Below, piece by piece: positions 1 through 8,253 of a DNA stretch of 64,000 nucleotides. The position numbers and the translations under genes are program-made. The first letter of the stretch is position 1. Each line of letters begins with the position of its first letter. The notes beneath the pieces were generated by a model. The model ran no database searches. It had not been told where the DNA came from and was given only the letters and a program-made list of their open reading frames with translations. Source of the stretch: Pseudomonas syringae pv. cilantro (GTDB lineage Bacteria; Pseudomonadota; Gammaproteobacteria; Pseudomonadales; Pseudomonadaceae); NCBI RefSeq assembly GCF_001293775.1, contig NZ_LGLN01000064.1, positions 25,505 to 89,504 of the forward strand, in the 5' to 3' direction.

Positions 1-185
1 CAACAGACTCCGACGCGGCCGCGATGAAACGGGAACAGACCCCAGGCAGCGGAGCTTAACAGACACTTTCGACGCGATAGGCCAGGCCTGCTGCACATTG
101 ACATCCGCCACGTGTGCAGGGTTTCAATCGCAAGCCTAGCGCATTCGACGTTTTCGGGGCTTCAGTCTGCATTTCGCAAAAAAAT

Positions 186-212
186 TAAATTTCACCCGTC
201 ATATTCCGACGA
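186..212 (+). promoter_or_regulatory. Possible sigma-28 (FliA) promoter
   Basis: TAAATTTC at 186-193 and TCCGACGA at 205-212 are separated by exactly 11 bases, the spacing of FliA promoters (consensus TAAAGTTT-N11-GCCGATAA). The matches are 6/8 and 5/8. The position, about 65 bases before the chemoreceptor start, is suitable, and chemoreceptor genes are typical FliA targets. The match is imperfect. The rest of 1-275 shows nothing else I can support. Confidence 0.3.
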
Positions 213-275
213 AATGCCTCCACTGCGTCTACGCTGATGCCGATATACGCTTACAACCCCACCATCGGTGCAGCC

Positions 276-1589
276 ATGTTCAATACTCGCTTGAAAAAGG
301 AATTACAGGCACAGCAGGCCGAGTTATCCATGTACCGGCAAATGCAGAAAGGGATCGACGCGCGGATGCTGTCGCTGACCCTGGATGCCGGCAATCGTAT
401 TTCCCACGCCAACGACAATTTCCTGCAGGCGCTGGGCTACACACTCGAGCAGCTACTGGGTCGTGACCTGGACCAGCTGATCCCGAGCTACGTCCGACAG
501 CTCAGTTGCTACCGTGACCTCAAGTCCTCGGTGCAGAACGGCGAGTCGGTCATCGACAGATACCGTTTTCTGCATGCCGACGGTAGCCTGGTCTGGATTC
601 GCGCGATGTGGCAGCCGGTTCTGGATGAGCAGGGCAAGCTGGCGCATCTGCAGTGCTACGGATCAGATATCACCCAGACCGTCGAGACCGCTGCCGAGAA
701 CTCCGCCTTCATTCAGGCATTGCTGCGCTCGAGTGCGGTCATCGAGTTCGACCTGAGCGGGCATGTCCTGACGGCAAACGAGCAGTTCCTGCGCGGTATG
801 GGGTACAACCTGGCGCAGATCAAAGGCAAGCATCACAGTATGTTCTGCGATCCGCAGGAAACGTCGCAGGCTCCGTATCGGGATTTCTGGGCGACGCTCA
901 ACCGTGGCGAGTTTGTCGCCGGCCGGTTCAAGCGTATCGACAGCAGTGGCCGTGAGGTCTGGCTGGAAGCGACCTATAACCCGGTCCACGACGCTCAGGG
1001 CAATCTCTATAAAGTCGTCAAATTCGCCACGCTGGTAACCGATCAGGTGGCCCGCGAAGATGAAGTCAGCCAGGCCGCCAGCGTGGCCTTCGAGATATCT
1101 CAGCAGACTGACATCAGCGCCCAGCGCGGCGCCAATGTTGTGCAGAACACGGTCGAGACCATGCGCAAGATTTCTCAAGAGATGCAGTCGGCTGCGTCCG
1201 GGATCGAAGCGTTGGGCAAGCAGTCGTTGTTGATCAATTCCATCGTGCAAACCATCGGCGGTATCGCTCAGCAGACCAACCTGCTGGCGCTCAACGCTGC
1301 CATTGAGGCGGCTCGGGCTGGCGAACAGGGCAGGGGCTTTGCCGTGGTGGCTGACGAGGTTCGTCAGTTGGCAGGTCGAACCAGCGCGGCGACCGAGGAG
1401 ATCGTCAACGTCGTGCAGCAGAATCAGGCGCTGGCCGATGAGGCGGTGCGCGGCATGGCCAACAGTCGCACCCAGGCTGAGCAGGGTCTGGTGCTGGCTA
1501 ACGAGGCGGGCGCGGTGATCGTTGAAATTCAGGAAGGTGCCAAGCAGGTGGTGGGTGCTGTCGGCCGGTTTGCCAATCAGCTCAGGTAA
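276..1589 (+). CDS. Soluble PAS-PAS methyl-accepting chemotaxis protein (BdlA/Aer-like)
   Basis: This is a cytoplasmic chemoreceptor of about 437 residues with no membrane segment. Two PAS domains (about 30-135 and 148-255) are followed by an MCP signalling hairpin whose tip ([20 protein letters not shown]) lies near residues 330-350. The architecture and length match the Aer/BdlA class, in which PAS domains sense redox or small ligands and signal to CheA/CheW or to biofilm dispersal; which of these applies here cannot be decided. The ATG at 276 is preferred because the following MFNTRLKK resembles the family N-terminus. An in-frame ATG at 237 would add 13 residues. No C-terminal CheR-tethering pentapeptide is visible. 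The gene stands alone. Confidence 0.85.
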   Translation: MFNTRLKKELQAQQAELSMYRQMQKGIDARMLSLTLDAGNRISHANDNFLQALGYTLEQLLGRDLDQLIPSYVRQLSCYRDLKSSVQNGESVIDRYRFLHADGSLVWIRAMWQPVLDEQGKLAHLQCYGSDITQTVETAAENSAFIQALLRSSAVIEFDLSGHVLTANEQFLRGMGYNLAQIKGKHHSMFCDPQETSQAPYRDFWATLNRGEFVAGRFKRIDSSGREVWLEATYNPVHDAQGNLYKVVKFATLVTDQVAREDEVSQAASVAFEISQQTDISAQRGANVVQNTVETMRKISQEMQSAASGIEALGKQSLLINSIVQTIGGIAQQTNLLALNAAIEAARAGEQGRGFAVVADEVRQLAGRTSAATEEIVNVVQQNQALADEAVRGMANSRTQAEQGLVLANEAGAVIVEIQEGAKQVVGAVGRFANQLR

Positions 1590-1607
1590 CGCCCGATCTG
1601 ACGACTT

Positions 1608-1643
1608 CAGGTGTCGCGCTGCAGTGGTGACTGGCGACACCTG
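1608..1643 (+). terminator. Hairpin after the chemoreceptor gene
   Basis: CAGGTGTCGC (1608-1617) pairs perfectly with GCGACACCTG (1634-1643) across a 16-base loop, just past the stop codon. No T run follows, so its role as an intrinsic terminator is uncertain. Confidence 0.35.
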
Positions 1644-1757
1644 ATAGCTCTGGCATCATTTCTGGACGGCAGGCAAAATGCCGGATTGGATGGTCAGTGA
1701 TCACAGCGCCCCAAGGTGCCCTGAATCGCTGGCTCCTCTCTGACAAGGACCGGTTGG

Positions 1758-3026
1758 ATGCTGTTTGCTGTACTCGCTGTTCTCAACGTTTTTTGCCTTT
1801 TAGGCGGCTTGCTGTTCAATGCGGAGTTATTGAATAAAGCGGGCGCTGACATCCCTCTGAAGAGCCTGCAGACGCTTGAAATATACGGCCAGAGCCTGGC
1901 GGCGATCAGCGTGTGTCTGCTGGCTTGGCGCTTCTGCATCTGGGCTCATGGTAAATGGGGGCATCAGCAACACCTCATGCGTTCCATTCTGCTGAGCACC
2001 GTCATTCTGGCCCCGGCGACCTGGTGGGTTCAGGGTGTGGTTCCGGACGTCATTGCCGAAGAGTTTCCGTCGGATCTGCGGGTTTACAGCCTGTACGCCT
2101 ATGTGACGAAAAAAGGTCTGCTTTACGATTCATTGCAGATCCCCGGCATTCCTTATCAGGCGTATCGAGACAAGGGCGAGGGCAAAGCCTTCATCGCCAA
2201 CCTCGGCGTACTCATGAGTGTCCAGGGTTCGTATGTCGAGCAGATCGACCGCAATTTCCAGGGGTTCGCCCAGGCCGTCTTCAAGGGTTACACCCGGCGC
2301 AACGCCGATGTGCTTTATGAGCGTTTGCAAACGGAATTCATCCCGGCCTTTGACGATATCGCCCGTGAGTACGCACGAGTAGAGGCTTTGCGGCGCTCCG
2401 GTGTACCGGGCAACAAGCGCAGGCCGCTGGCTGTATCCCCAAACGCCGCTGAAGCGCAGGCCCGGCCAAGTGCGCAAGACTATGCGCTGGCGATGCCTTC
2501 AGGCCTTCGCACCCGGCAAGCAATGGCCAACACCCTTGAGGTCCGCCATATGGCGCGGCAGATGCTTGGCCCGCGCTATGTCGAGGGTATGGACCTGCTC
2601 GCGACCCGCGTTCAGTTCAACGCCTACCTCAACGGCATCGCCGGCAATATGGCCAGCGACGTGGCAAGTACCGACGTGCATGGCGAACAAAGCCTGAGTG
2701 TCCTGAAAAACATGTGGTTCGTGCCTTGGTCGTTGCTGAGCGGTCTTTTCATGGGGGCCCTCAATATCGTCGGCCTGCTGCTGTCGACCATCGAGCGCCG
2801 CGCCTTCATTCAGAACAGAATTCGGGCCCTCAGAATCATGGCGATTGCCTTGATCGTGGTGGTTCCGCTGCTGGCTGGCAACGCAATCATTCAATCGCCA
2901 GGCTATCGCACGGCGTTCAAGAGCATCGAGACAGGCCCGACCTTGATGGCCGGTGTCTTTCATTGGGCGATGTCTGCAGAAGCCATGTTGTACAACCTGA
3001 CCAAGCCTCTGCTCAACGCGGAGTGA
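1758..3026 (+). CDS. Polytopic inner-membrane protein of unknown function
   Basis: I do not recognise this 422-residue protein. It has about three N-terminal membrane segments (near residues 1-24, 44-62 and 74-93), a long soluble middle (about 95-310) rich in aromatic and charged residues, and about two more segments at the C-terminus (near 317-340 and 355-375). The soluble part is probably on one face of the inner membrane. The start ATG at 1758 places the first hydrophobic stretch directly at the N-terminus. The lipoprotein gene begins 27 bases downstream on the same strand, so the two probably form an operon and may act together in the envelope. That link is positional only. Confidence 0.6.
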   Translation: MLFAVLAVLNVFCLLGGLLFNAELLNKAGADIPLKSLQTLEIYGQSLAAISVCLLAWRFCIWAHGKWGHQQHLMRSILLSTVILAPATWWVQGVVPDVIAEEFPSDLRVYSLYAYVTKKGLLYDSLQIPGIPYQAYRDKGEGKAFIANLGVLMSVQGSYVEQIDRNFQGFAQAVFKGYTRRNADVLYERLQTEFIPAFDDIAREYARVEALRRSGVPGNKRRPLAVSPNAAEAQARPSAQDYALAMPSGLRTRQAMANTLEVRHMARQMLGPRYVEGMDLLATRVQFNAYLNGIAGNMASDVASTDVHGEQSLSVLKNMWFVPWSLLSGLFMGALNIVGLLLSTIERRAFIQNRIRALRIMAIALIVVVPLLAGNAIIQSPGYRTAFKSIETGPTLMAGVFHWAMSAEAMLYNLTKPLLNAE

Positions 3027-3053
3027 GCCGTTTTTAAAAGGGAGCAAAATCCA

Positions 3054-3911
3054 GTGCGCAAGAAATTCGTTGCATCAGTTCTGGCGATAACGGTCGCCAC
3101 TTCAGTCACCGGATGCGCGCAGATGGGCATCAGCAAGGAGCAAGCGGGTACGGTGATCGGCGGCATTGCCGGTCTGGCGGTCGGTGCAACGATGGGCAAG
3201 GGCAACGGCAAGATCGCCGCAGCGCTGGTCGTTGCAGGCGTTGGCGGTTACATCGGCAACCGTATCGGTCAGCGGCTGGATGATCAGGATAAACAGGCAC
3301 TGGCGCTGCGCACTCAGGAAGTTCTGAACCAGCCCGCTACCCCTGTCGCGCAACCGACAACCCTTTGGCGTTCCGATCATTCCAACGCCAGCGCACGGAT
3401 CACGCCAGGCCCGGCATACACAGCAACCCGGACCATCGACGTCAAACGCACGCCCCATATTCAGGCCGTGCCGTCGATGAAACTGATCAACCAGCCTTAC
3501 GTCACCCGCTCCGGTCTGAATGTGCGTTCAGCTCCCGACATGAGCGCTGGCAAAGTGGGCAGCCTGCCGGGCAATACCCAGTTCACCGCTGTGGGCTCTA
3601 CAGGGGACTGGATTCTGGTCGGGCGCAAAGGTGTAACGGTCGGCTACGTGCACAAGGACTACGTGATGACGCAGTCCGATGCCGATGCCAGAAAGCGGCG
3701 GTCCGCGGTCAGGTTCGATGAGATGAACGTGTCAGCCAGCAAAGAGACCGAAGCATTCGACCTGGGCTCTATTTCGACCCTGCCGTCCAGTAAAACGGCG
3801 GCCGAGACCACCTGTCGCCCGGTTGCTGTCAGCGTGGAAACCCAGGGTGGCGGCGAGAAACAGGAAAATACCTTCTGCAGGCAGGCCAACGATACGTGGG
3901 AGTTGATTTGA
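3054..3911 (+). CDS. Glycine-zipper lipoprotein with SH3b domain
   Basis: This is a predicted lipoprotein of 285 residues. The signal peptide ends in the lipobox VTGC (Cys21). A glycine-rich stretch (about residues 34-75) resembles the glycine-zipper 2TM region of the Rickettsia 17 kDa antigen and SlyB families. A bacterial SH3 domain follows (about 148-205, with LNVRSAPD and GYVHKDYV), often a peptidoglycan-contact module. The last 80 residues look disordered apart from two cysteines. The start is GTG at 3054 after GGGAGC. The combination suggests an envelope-tethering lipoprotein co-expressed with the membrane protein before it. The exact function is not known. Confidence 0.7.
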   Translation: MRKKFVASVLAITVATSVTGCAQMGISKEQAGTVIGGIAGLAVGATMGKGNGKIAAALVVAGVGGYIGNRIGQRLDDQDKQALALRTQEVLNQPATPVAQPTTLWRSDHSNASARITPGPAYTATRTIDVKRTPHIQAVPSMKLINQPYVTRSGLNVRSAPDMSAGKVGSLPGNTQFTAVGSTGDWILVGRKGVTVGYVHKDYVMTQSDADARKRRSAVRFDEMNVSASKETEAFDLGSISTLPSSKTAAETTCRPVAVSVETQGGGEKQENTFCRQANDTWELI

Positions 3912-3922
3912 GGGGCGGTCGC

Positions 3923-3948
3923 ATGAAGCCTGTGAATACAGGCTTCAT
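3923..3948 (+). terminator. Intrinsic terminator between convergent genes
   Basis: ATGAAGCCTGT (3923-3933) and ACAGGCTTCAT (3938-3948) form a perfect 11-bp stem with a 4-base loop, followed by TTTG. It sits between the lipoprotein gene and the convergent YcaC-like gene and may serve both strands. Confidence 0.7.
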
Positions 3949-3963
3949 TTGCTTCGCTGTGAC

Positions 3964-4590
3964 TCAGTTGGCGGTCAGTGCCGAATAGCTGTTCATCAGG
4001 TTGCGGTAGTTCGGGATGCGCTCGGAAAGCAGGTTGCCCAAGCCTTCGATATCGTTGCGCCAGTCACCCTGCAGCTCACAGGCCACCGAAAACCAGTTCA
4101 TCAGTTGCGCACCTGCCTGCGTCATGCGCGACCACGCGGCTTGTTGAACCGTGGTGTTGAAGGTGCCGGACGCATCGGTGACCACGAACACCTCAAAACC
4201 TTCAGCCAGAGCCGACAGCGTCGGAAAGGTCACGCACACGTCGGTCACTACCCCGGCAATGATCAACTGCTTGCGGCCGGTCGCCTTGATCGCCTTTACA
4301 AAATCTTCGTTATCCCAGGCATTGATCTGGCCCGGACGGGCAACGTACGGCGCATCAGGAAACATTGCCTTGAGCTCCGGAACCAGCGGGCCATTGGGGC
4401 CCTTTTCGAAGCTGGTGGTGAGGATGGTCGGCAATTCGAAGAACTTTGCCAGGTCAGCCAAGGCCAGCACGTTGTTCTTGAACTCGTTTGGCGAGAAATC
4501 CTGCACCAGCGAGATCAGGCCTGTCTGGTGATCGATCAGCAGAACGATGGCGTCATCTTTGTTCAGGCGGTTGTAGGTAGTGTTGGTCAT
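3964..4590 (-). CDS. YcaC-type isochorismatase-family hydrolase
   Basis: A cysteine hydrolase of about 208 residues. The proposed nucleophile is Cys119 in GVVTDVCVTF, with Asp20 in LLIDHQTG as the triad acid. Stretches such as PNGPLVPELKA, RPGQINAWDNEDFVKA and the DWRNDIEGL end are nearly the same as E. coli YcaC as I recall it. YcaC is an octameric hydrolase with no settled physiological substrate. The start ATG at 4590 is preceded by AAGGAC. The longer frame to 4635 lacks a ribosome-binding site. The gene is isolated and convergent with the lipoprotein gene. Confidence 0.85.
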   Translation of the reverse strand: MTNTTYNRLNKDDAIVLLIDHQTGLISLVQDFSPNEFKNNVLALADLAKFFELPTILTTSFEKGPNGPLVPELKAMFPDAPYVARPGQINAWDNEDFVKAIKATGRKQLIIAGVVTDVCVTFPTLSALAEGFEVFVVTDASGTFNTTVQQAAWSRMTQAGAQLMNWFSVACELQGDWRNDIEGLGNLLSERIPNYRNLMNSYSALTAN

Positions 4591-4729
4591 GATCAAGTCC
4601 TTTCGGTTGGGTAGGTGAGGTCTGGCGTGCAACATGGGCTCAGATTAATAACTCACCGGAAAGGGAAAAAGCGCCTGAAGCGGGTTTGACTGTCTCTCCA
4701 CAGTGGACAATGATTTTTCAGCGCTTCGA

Positions 4730-6301
4730 TTAACCGACAACTGCCCCAGCCTTTCCCGCCTCCACTACGAAACGTTTGAGCGTCGACACACTGGCCGCTG
4801 GGTCCAGCACGTTCGAAACCACCTGAAAACGGGTCAGCATTTGTTTTTCGCTCAGATCGACAGAGACATAGCCACGCTGGCGGCTGTCGAAAAACTTTAC
4901 GTGCGGATTGAGCCCGAGAATGCTGCTGAAGGCCTCAAACGGTGGTCCGCCGGATGTTACCGACGTGCCGACGAACTCCGTGGCGATGACGTCGGAGTCA
5001 GGGTTATTCGCATCGGCATGCAGGTCGGTGGTCCAGAACGAATGGATATCGCCACCCCAGAACACCGGGTTACGGGTTTGATGGCGTTGTAATGACCGCA
5101 ACATGCGCTCGCGGGTGGTCATGTAGCCGTCCCAGCCATCGGTCCAGCGGCCCAGTTCCTGAGTTTTAAGATCGCGCTGTTTCAGCGGCGCGACCAGCAA
5201 ATCCTGGGCGATGACATTCCACTGCCCCGGCGATTGAGCAAAGCTGCGATCCAGCCAGGCTTCCTGTTCCCAGCCGAGCATGGTGCGCTTCTGGTCGGCG
5301 AGGTCCGGGCAGTCGCTGTGTGCGACGTAGCCCCTGTGGCTGCCATTGGCCGGGACGCAGGCTTGTTCGGAGCGGTATTGCCGACCGTCCAGCACATGGA
5401 AGCGTGCCAGGCGGCCGTAATCCAGATGGCGGTAAATGCGCATGTCCGCTCCTTTGGGCAAGCTGCTTGCCCGCAACGGCATGTGCTCGTAAAACGCCTG
5501 ATAAGCGGCGGCTCTGCGACGCAGAAAGCTTTCTACCGGAACGTTGGGGTCTTGGGACCACTGCGCGGCGTAGTCATTCTGCACTTCGTGATCGTCCCAG
5601 GTGACAAGGCTCGGCGCGCAGGCATGCAGGGCTTGCAGGTCCGGGTCGGTCTTGTACTGCGCGTAGCGGTTGCGATAGCCAGCCAGGTCCATCGGGTCTG
5701 ATGTGGCATGGCGGCGTGGGAACTGGGTATTTGCGGGAGAAACGTTCGCTTCATAGATGTAGTCACCGAGATAGAACACCAGGTCCGGCCGCTCCGCAGC
5801 CAGGTGCCGATAGGCGCTGAAATACCCGGCTTCCCAATGCGAACACGATACAAAGCCCAATCGCGCTGCGGCCATGGACGTCGTGGGTGGTGCCGTACAG
5901 GCCTGCCCCGTCGGGCTTTGCGCGCCCAGGCTTTCGAACTGATACCAATAGGGGCGCCCCGGCTGCAAACCGCTCACTTCAACGTGCACCGAATGCGCAA
6001 AGCGTGACTGGGCGGTGGCTTGGCCCGAGCGCACGATGCGTGTCATGCCTGCGTCGCTGGCGATTTTCCAGCGTACCTCGACGGGTTTGCTCAAGCCGCC
6101 ATCGCCCGTCGGGGTGATCACCTGGGGAGCAAGGCGTGTCCAGATCACAAAACCGTCAGGCAACGGATCGCCGGACGCTACGCCCAGCGTGAACGGATAG
6201 TCGATCCCCGCACTGCGGGCAAACGGGCTGAGGATCGACAGCAGCGTGCCCCCGGCCACGCCGGTAATGATGCGGCGACGGTCCGGATTGAAATCAGTCA
6301 T
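4730..6301 (-). CDS. PhoD-like alkaline phosphatase / phosphodiesterase
   Basis: An exported metallophosphoesterase of about 523 residues. The N-terminus has DRRRIITG followed by a hydrophobic stretch, a Tat-like signal lacking the ideal consensus. Then come the PhoD N-terminal domain (FTLGVASGDP) and the catalytic core with VSCSHWEAGYFSAYRHLA, LVFYLGDYIYE and VTWDDHEVQNDYA, which hold metal ligands. PhoD enzymes cleave phosphodiesters and monoesters in the periplasm, often under phosphate limitation. The ATG at 6301 shares a 4-base ATGA overlap with the stop of the upstream acetyltransferase gene, so the two are co-transcribed. I saw no convincing Pho box upstream. Confidence 0.85.
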   Translation of the reverse strand: MTDFNPDRRRIITGVAGGTLLSILSPFARSAGIDYPFTLGVASGDPLPDGFVIWTRLAPQVITPTGDGGLSKPVEVRWKIASDAGMTRIVRSGQATAQSRFAHSVHVEVSGLQPGRPYWYQFESLGAQSPTGQACTAPPTTSMAAARLGFVSCSHWEAGYFSAYRHLAAERPDLVFYLGDYIYEANVSPANTQFPRRHATSDPMDLAGYRNRYAQYKTDPDLQALHACAPSLVTWDDHEVQNDYAAQWSQDPNVPVESFLRRRAAAYQAFYEHMPLRASSLPKGADMRIYRHLDYGRLARFHVLDGRQYRSEQACVPANGSHRGYVAHSDCPDLADQKRTMLGWEQEAWLDRSFAQSPGQWNVIAQDLLVAPLKQRDLKTQELGRWTDGWDGYMTTRERMLRSLQRHQTRNPVFWGGDIHSFWTTDLHADANNPDSDVIATEFVGTSVTSGGPPFEAFSSILGLNPHVKFFDSRQRGYVSVDLSEKQMLTRFQVVSNVLDPAASVSTLKRFVVEAGKAGAVVG

Positions 6302-6861
6302 GACGCAGCCTCCGACGCTTCGTACTGCGTGCGCAACAACCCGAACAGCAACATGTCCTTGAAAACACCGTTCTTCATGAATGCCTCTTTCATACAGCCC
6401 TCGTACAACAACCCGCACTTCTCCAGCACCTTGGCGCTGGCCACGTTGTCGCTGAAGCACTGGCCTGCGATGCGGTTGAGGTGCATGTTATTGAAACCAT
6501 ACGTCAGCAACCCATGCACCGCTTCACTGGCGTATCCCTTGTTTCGGTAATCAGCACCGGTCCAGTAACCCAGGTTGGCGCTGTGATGCGAGGTCGCGAA
6601 ACGTAGCGAAATGACCCCTGTCAGCTCACTGGTTTCTTTTATATGAACGCCGAGGCTCAAGGTTCGGCCGGCGGCGAAATGTTCGGGTATTTCAGCGATG
6701 AATGTCTTTGCATGCTCCAGCGTATAGGGGCTGGGCAGCGTAGAGGTCATGGCCGCAATCGTGGGCTCGTCGGCCAGACGCGACAAAGTCGCCGCCTGTT
6801 CCGGCTGCAAGGCGGCAAGCAGAAGGCGTGAAGTTCGGATACGGGGCAGCTCGGGACACAT
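6298..6861 (-). CDS. RimJ/RimL-type GNAT N-acetyltransferase
   Basis: An acetyltransferase of 187 residues. The N-terminal RTSRLLLAAL and the later ELTGVISLR, NLGYWTGADYRNKGYASEAV and NRIAGQCFSDNVASAKVLEKCG are the conserved acetyl-CoA-binding and core strands of the RimJ/RimL branch (GNAT). The substrate cannot be read from sequence; protein N-termini or small amines are possible. It is the first gene of a two-gene unit with the PhoD-like enzyme, overlapping it by 4 bases, and diverges from exbD. Confidence 0.8.
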   Translation of the reverse strand: MCPELPRIRTSRLLLAALQPEQAATLSRLADEPTIAAMTSTLPSPYTLEHAKTFIAEIPEHFAAGRTLSLGVHIKETSELTGVISLRFATSHHSANLGYWTGADYRNKGYASEAVHGLLTYGFNNMHLNRIAGQCFSDNVASAKVLEKCGLLYEGCMKEAFMKNGVFKDMLLFGLLRTQYEASEAAS

Positions 6862-6984
6862 CGCAGGTTATCCATCGAGTTAAATGCTCAAACGCTGCCG
6901 CGTTGTGATGGCATTTGCGTGACAGGCGCAAGAAACATTTAAGTGCCACGTAATGTGCGAACAAACACCATGTAACAGTCATGT

Positions 6985-7012
6985 ATCGGTCTTGAAAAAC
7001 TAACCGATCGGT
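6985..7012. promoter_or_regulatory. Inverted repeat upstream of the TonB operon
   Basis: ATCGGT at 6985-6990 and ACCGAT at 7003-7008 form an inverted repeat, and the second half is part of the perfect palindrome ACCGATCGGT (7003-7012). It lies in the region between the divergent acetyltransferase and exbD genes, 50-77 bases before exbD. It looks like a repressor operator (TetR-like in style). The regulator is not in the window, and no Fur box was recognised. Confidence 0.35.
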
Positions 7013-7061
7013 CATGTTCGATTGCTAGATTCTCGGCCTCTAACAAGAGGGAGAAGCGGGC

Positions 7062-7469
7062 ATGAGAACGTGGGATGAACCCAAAAAACGCAAGGCGCAC
7101 ATCGAACTGATCCCGATGATCGACGTGATGATGTTCCTGTTGGTGTTTTTCGTGCTGGTCAGCCTGAACGTGATTCCGGCGCTGGGCATGAAGACTCAGT
7201 TACCCAGTGCCAGCAGTTCTCAGCAACTGAAGCCGCAGAACAAATCGATCCTGACCCTCGGGCTCAACGGCGAATTGCAGCTTGATGGCAAGGCGACCAC
7301 CGTTGACGCCTTGGTGCCTGCCTTGAAGGCGCTGGAAAAACCTGACACCAAAACGACCATCATCGTGAACAGCGACAAGGGTGTAGAAGTAGCACGCCTG
7401 GTCGAAATCATGGACACGTTGCGTCTGGGTGGCTTCACGTCCGTTTCCATTGCCACGCGTAAATCCTGA
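7062..7469 (+). CDS. exbD: ExbD-type biopolymer transport protein
   Basis: A 135-residue energy-transducing subunit. It has a short cytoplasmic tail, one membrane helix (about residues 16-38, with the proton-path aspartate Asp21 in PMIDVMMFLL) and a periplasmic domain (ILTLGLNGELQLDG to SVSIATRKS). ExbB-ExbD complexes use proton flow to drive TonB. It is the first gene of exbD-tonB-receptor-exbB. Its stop overlaps the tonB start as TGATG. ExbD and ExbB lie at opposite ends of the receptor gene here, an uncommon order that marks a self-contained system. Confidence 0.9.
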   Translation: MRTWDEPKKRKAHIELIPMIDVMMFLLVFFVLVSLNVIPALGMKTQLPSASSSQQLKPQNKSILTLGLNGELQLDGKATTVDALVPALKALEKPDTKTTIIVNSDKGVEVARLVEIMDTLRLGGFTSVSIATRKS

Positions 7470-8233
7470 TGTATGCCCTGTTTCGCATGCGTCAGTGGCT
7501 GGGCGGCTTGCCTGCGCTGGTGGCGCTCATTGCAATCGTGATCGGCGTGCAAACCCGGCCTCTGAAAATGGAGCCGGTCTACGATGAGTCCGCTGTGGAA
7601 CTGGCGCTGGTCGAGCCCGAACCGCCTGCGCCTGAGCCTTTGGCGCAACCCGAGCCGCCTCCGGTGCAACCTGAAGAGCCGCCACCTGCGCCGCCCGTCA
7701 TCGAGAGCGAAGAAGCCGAGCCTGCGCCACCGCCTCCCAAGCCCGTTCCCAAACCCAAGCCGCAACCTAAACCGGAGCCGAAACCCGAACCGCGCCCCAA
7801 ACCTTTGCCCAAGCCGGCAGTGGCCAAGCCCGTCGAACCGGTTCAGGCCCCCAGCAAGCCGATAGCCAGCGCCCCGGTCTCGCCGCCGTCACCGCCTGCA
7901 CCACCGGCACCGCCGAAAGCGGACACTCAAGGTCTCGAGGGCGGCTACCTCAAAGGGCTACGCAACGAGCTGGATGGTTACAAACAATACCCGACCGGGC
8001 GTCAGGCATCGCTGGAGCGCCCGAGTGGCGAAGTGGTGGTGTGGTTGCTGGTAGATCGCCAAGGGCGCGTGCTGGATTCCGGTATTCAGACCCAGGCCTC
8101 CAGCATGCTGCTCAACCGGGCCGCTACCAACAGCCTGCGACGCATCAAGCAAGTCAAACCGTTTCCCGAACAAGCATTCGGCGGGCGTAACGAACAGCGC
8201 TTTACCGCCACCTTCAACTACAGCGTGCAATAG
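7469..8233 (+). CDS. tonB: TonB energy-transduction protein
   Basis: A 254-residue TonB. It has an N-terminal membrane anchor (about residues 10-30), a long Pro/Glu/Lys-rich spacer (about 45-150, with alternating P-K and P-E runs that span the periplasm), and a C-terminal domain (about 160-254) with KQYPTGRQASL, GEVVVWLLVDRQGRVLDSG and the final strand FTATFNYSVQ. It contacts the TonB box of receptors. Translation is coupled to exbD by a one-base stop/start overlap. The neighbouring receptor is its most likely partner. Confidence 0.9.
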   Translation: MYALFRMRQWLGGLPALVALIAIVIGVQTRPLKMEPVYDESAVELALVEPEPPAPEPLAQPEPPPVQPEEPPPAPPVIESEEAEPAPPPPKPVPKPKPQPKPEPKPEPRPKPLPKPAVAKPVEPVQAPSKPIASAPVSPPSPPAPPAPPKADTQGLEGGYLKGLRNELDGYKQYPTGRQASLERPSGEVVVWLLVDRQGRVLDSGIQTQASSMLLNRAATNSLRRIKQVKPFPEQAFGGRNEQRFTATFNYSVQ

Positions 8234-8253
8234 CACTGACAAGGAACAAAGTG

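Noticed and set aside
3..59. Short open end reading TDSDAAAMKREQTPGSGA then stop, possible tail of an upstream gene
   Set aside because: Only 18 codons are visible and nothing identifies a family, so it cannot be told from chance.
6900..7060. Pho box for the PhoD/TonB region
   Set aside because: Only scattered partial matches to CTGTCAT were seen, with wrong spacing.
7579..7827. Glycine/serine-rich minus-strand open frame
   Set aside because: It is the reverse of the proline-rich spacer of tonB.
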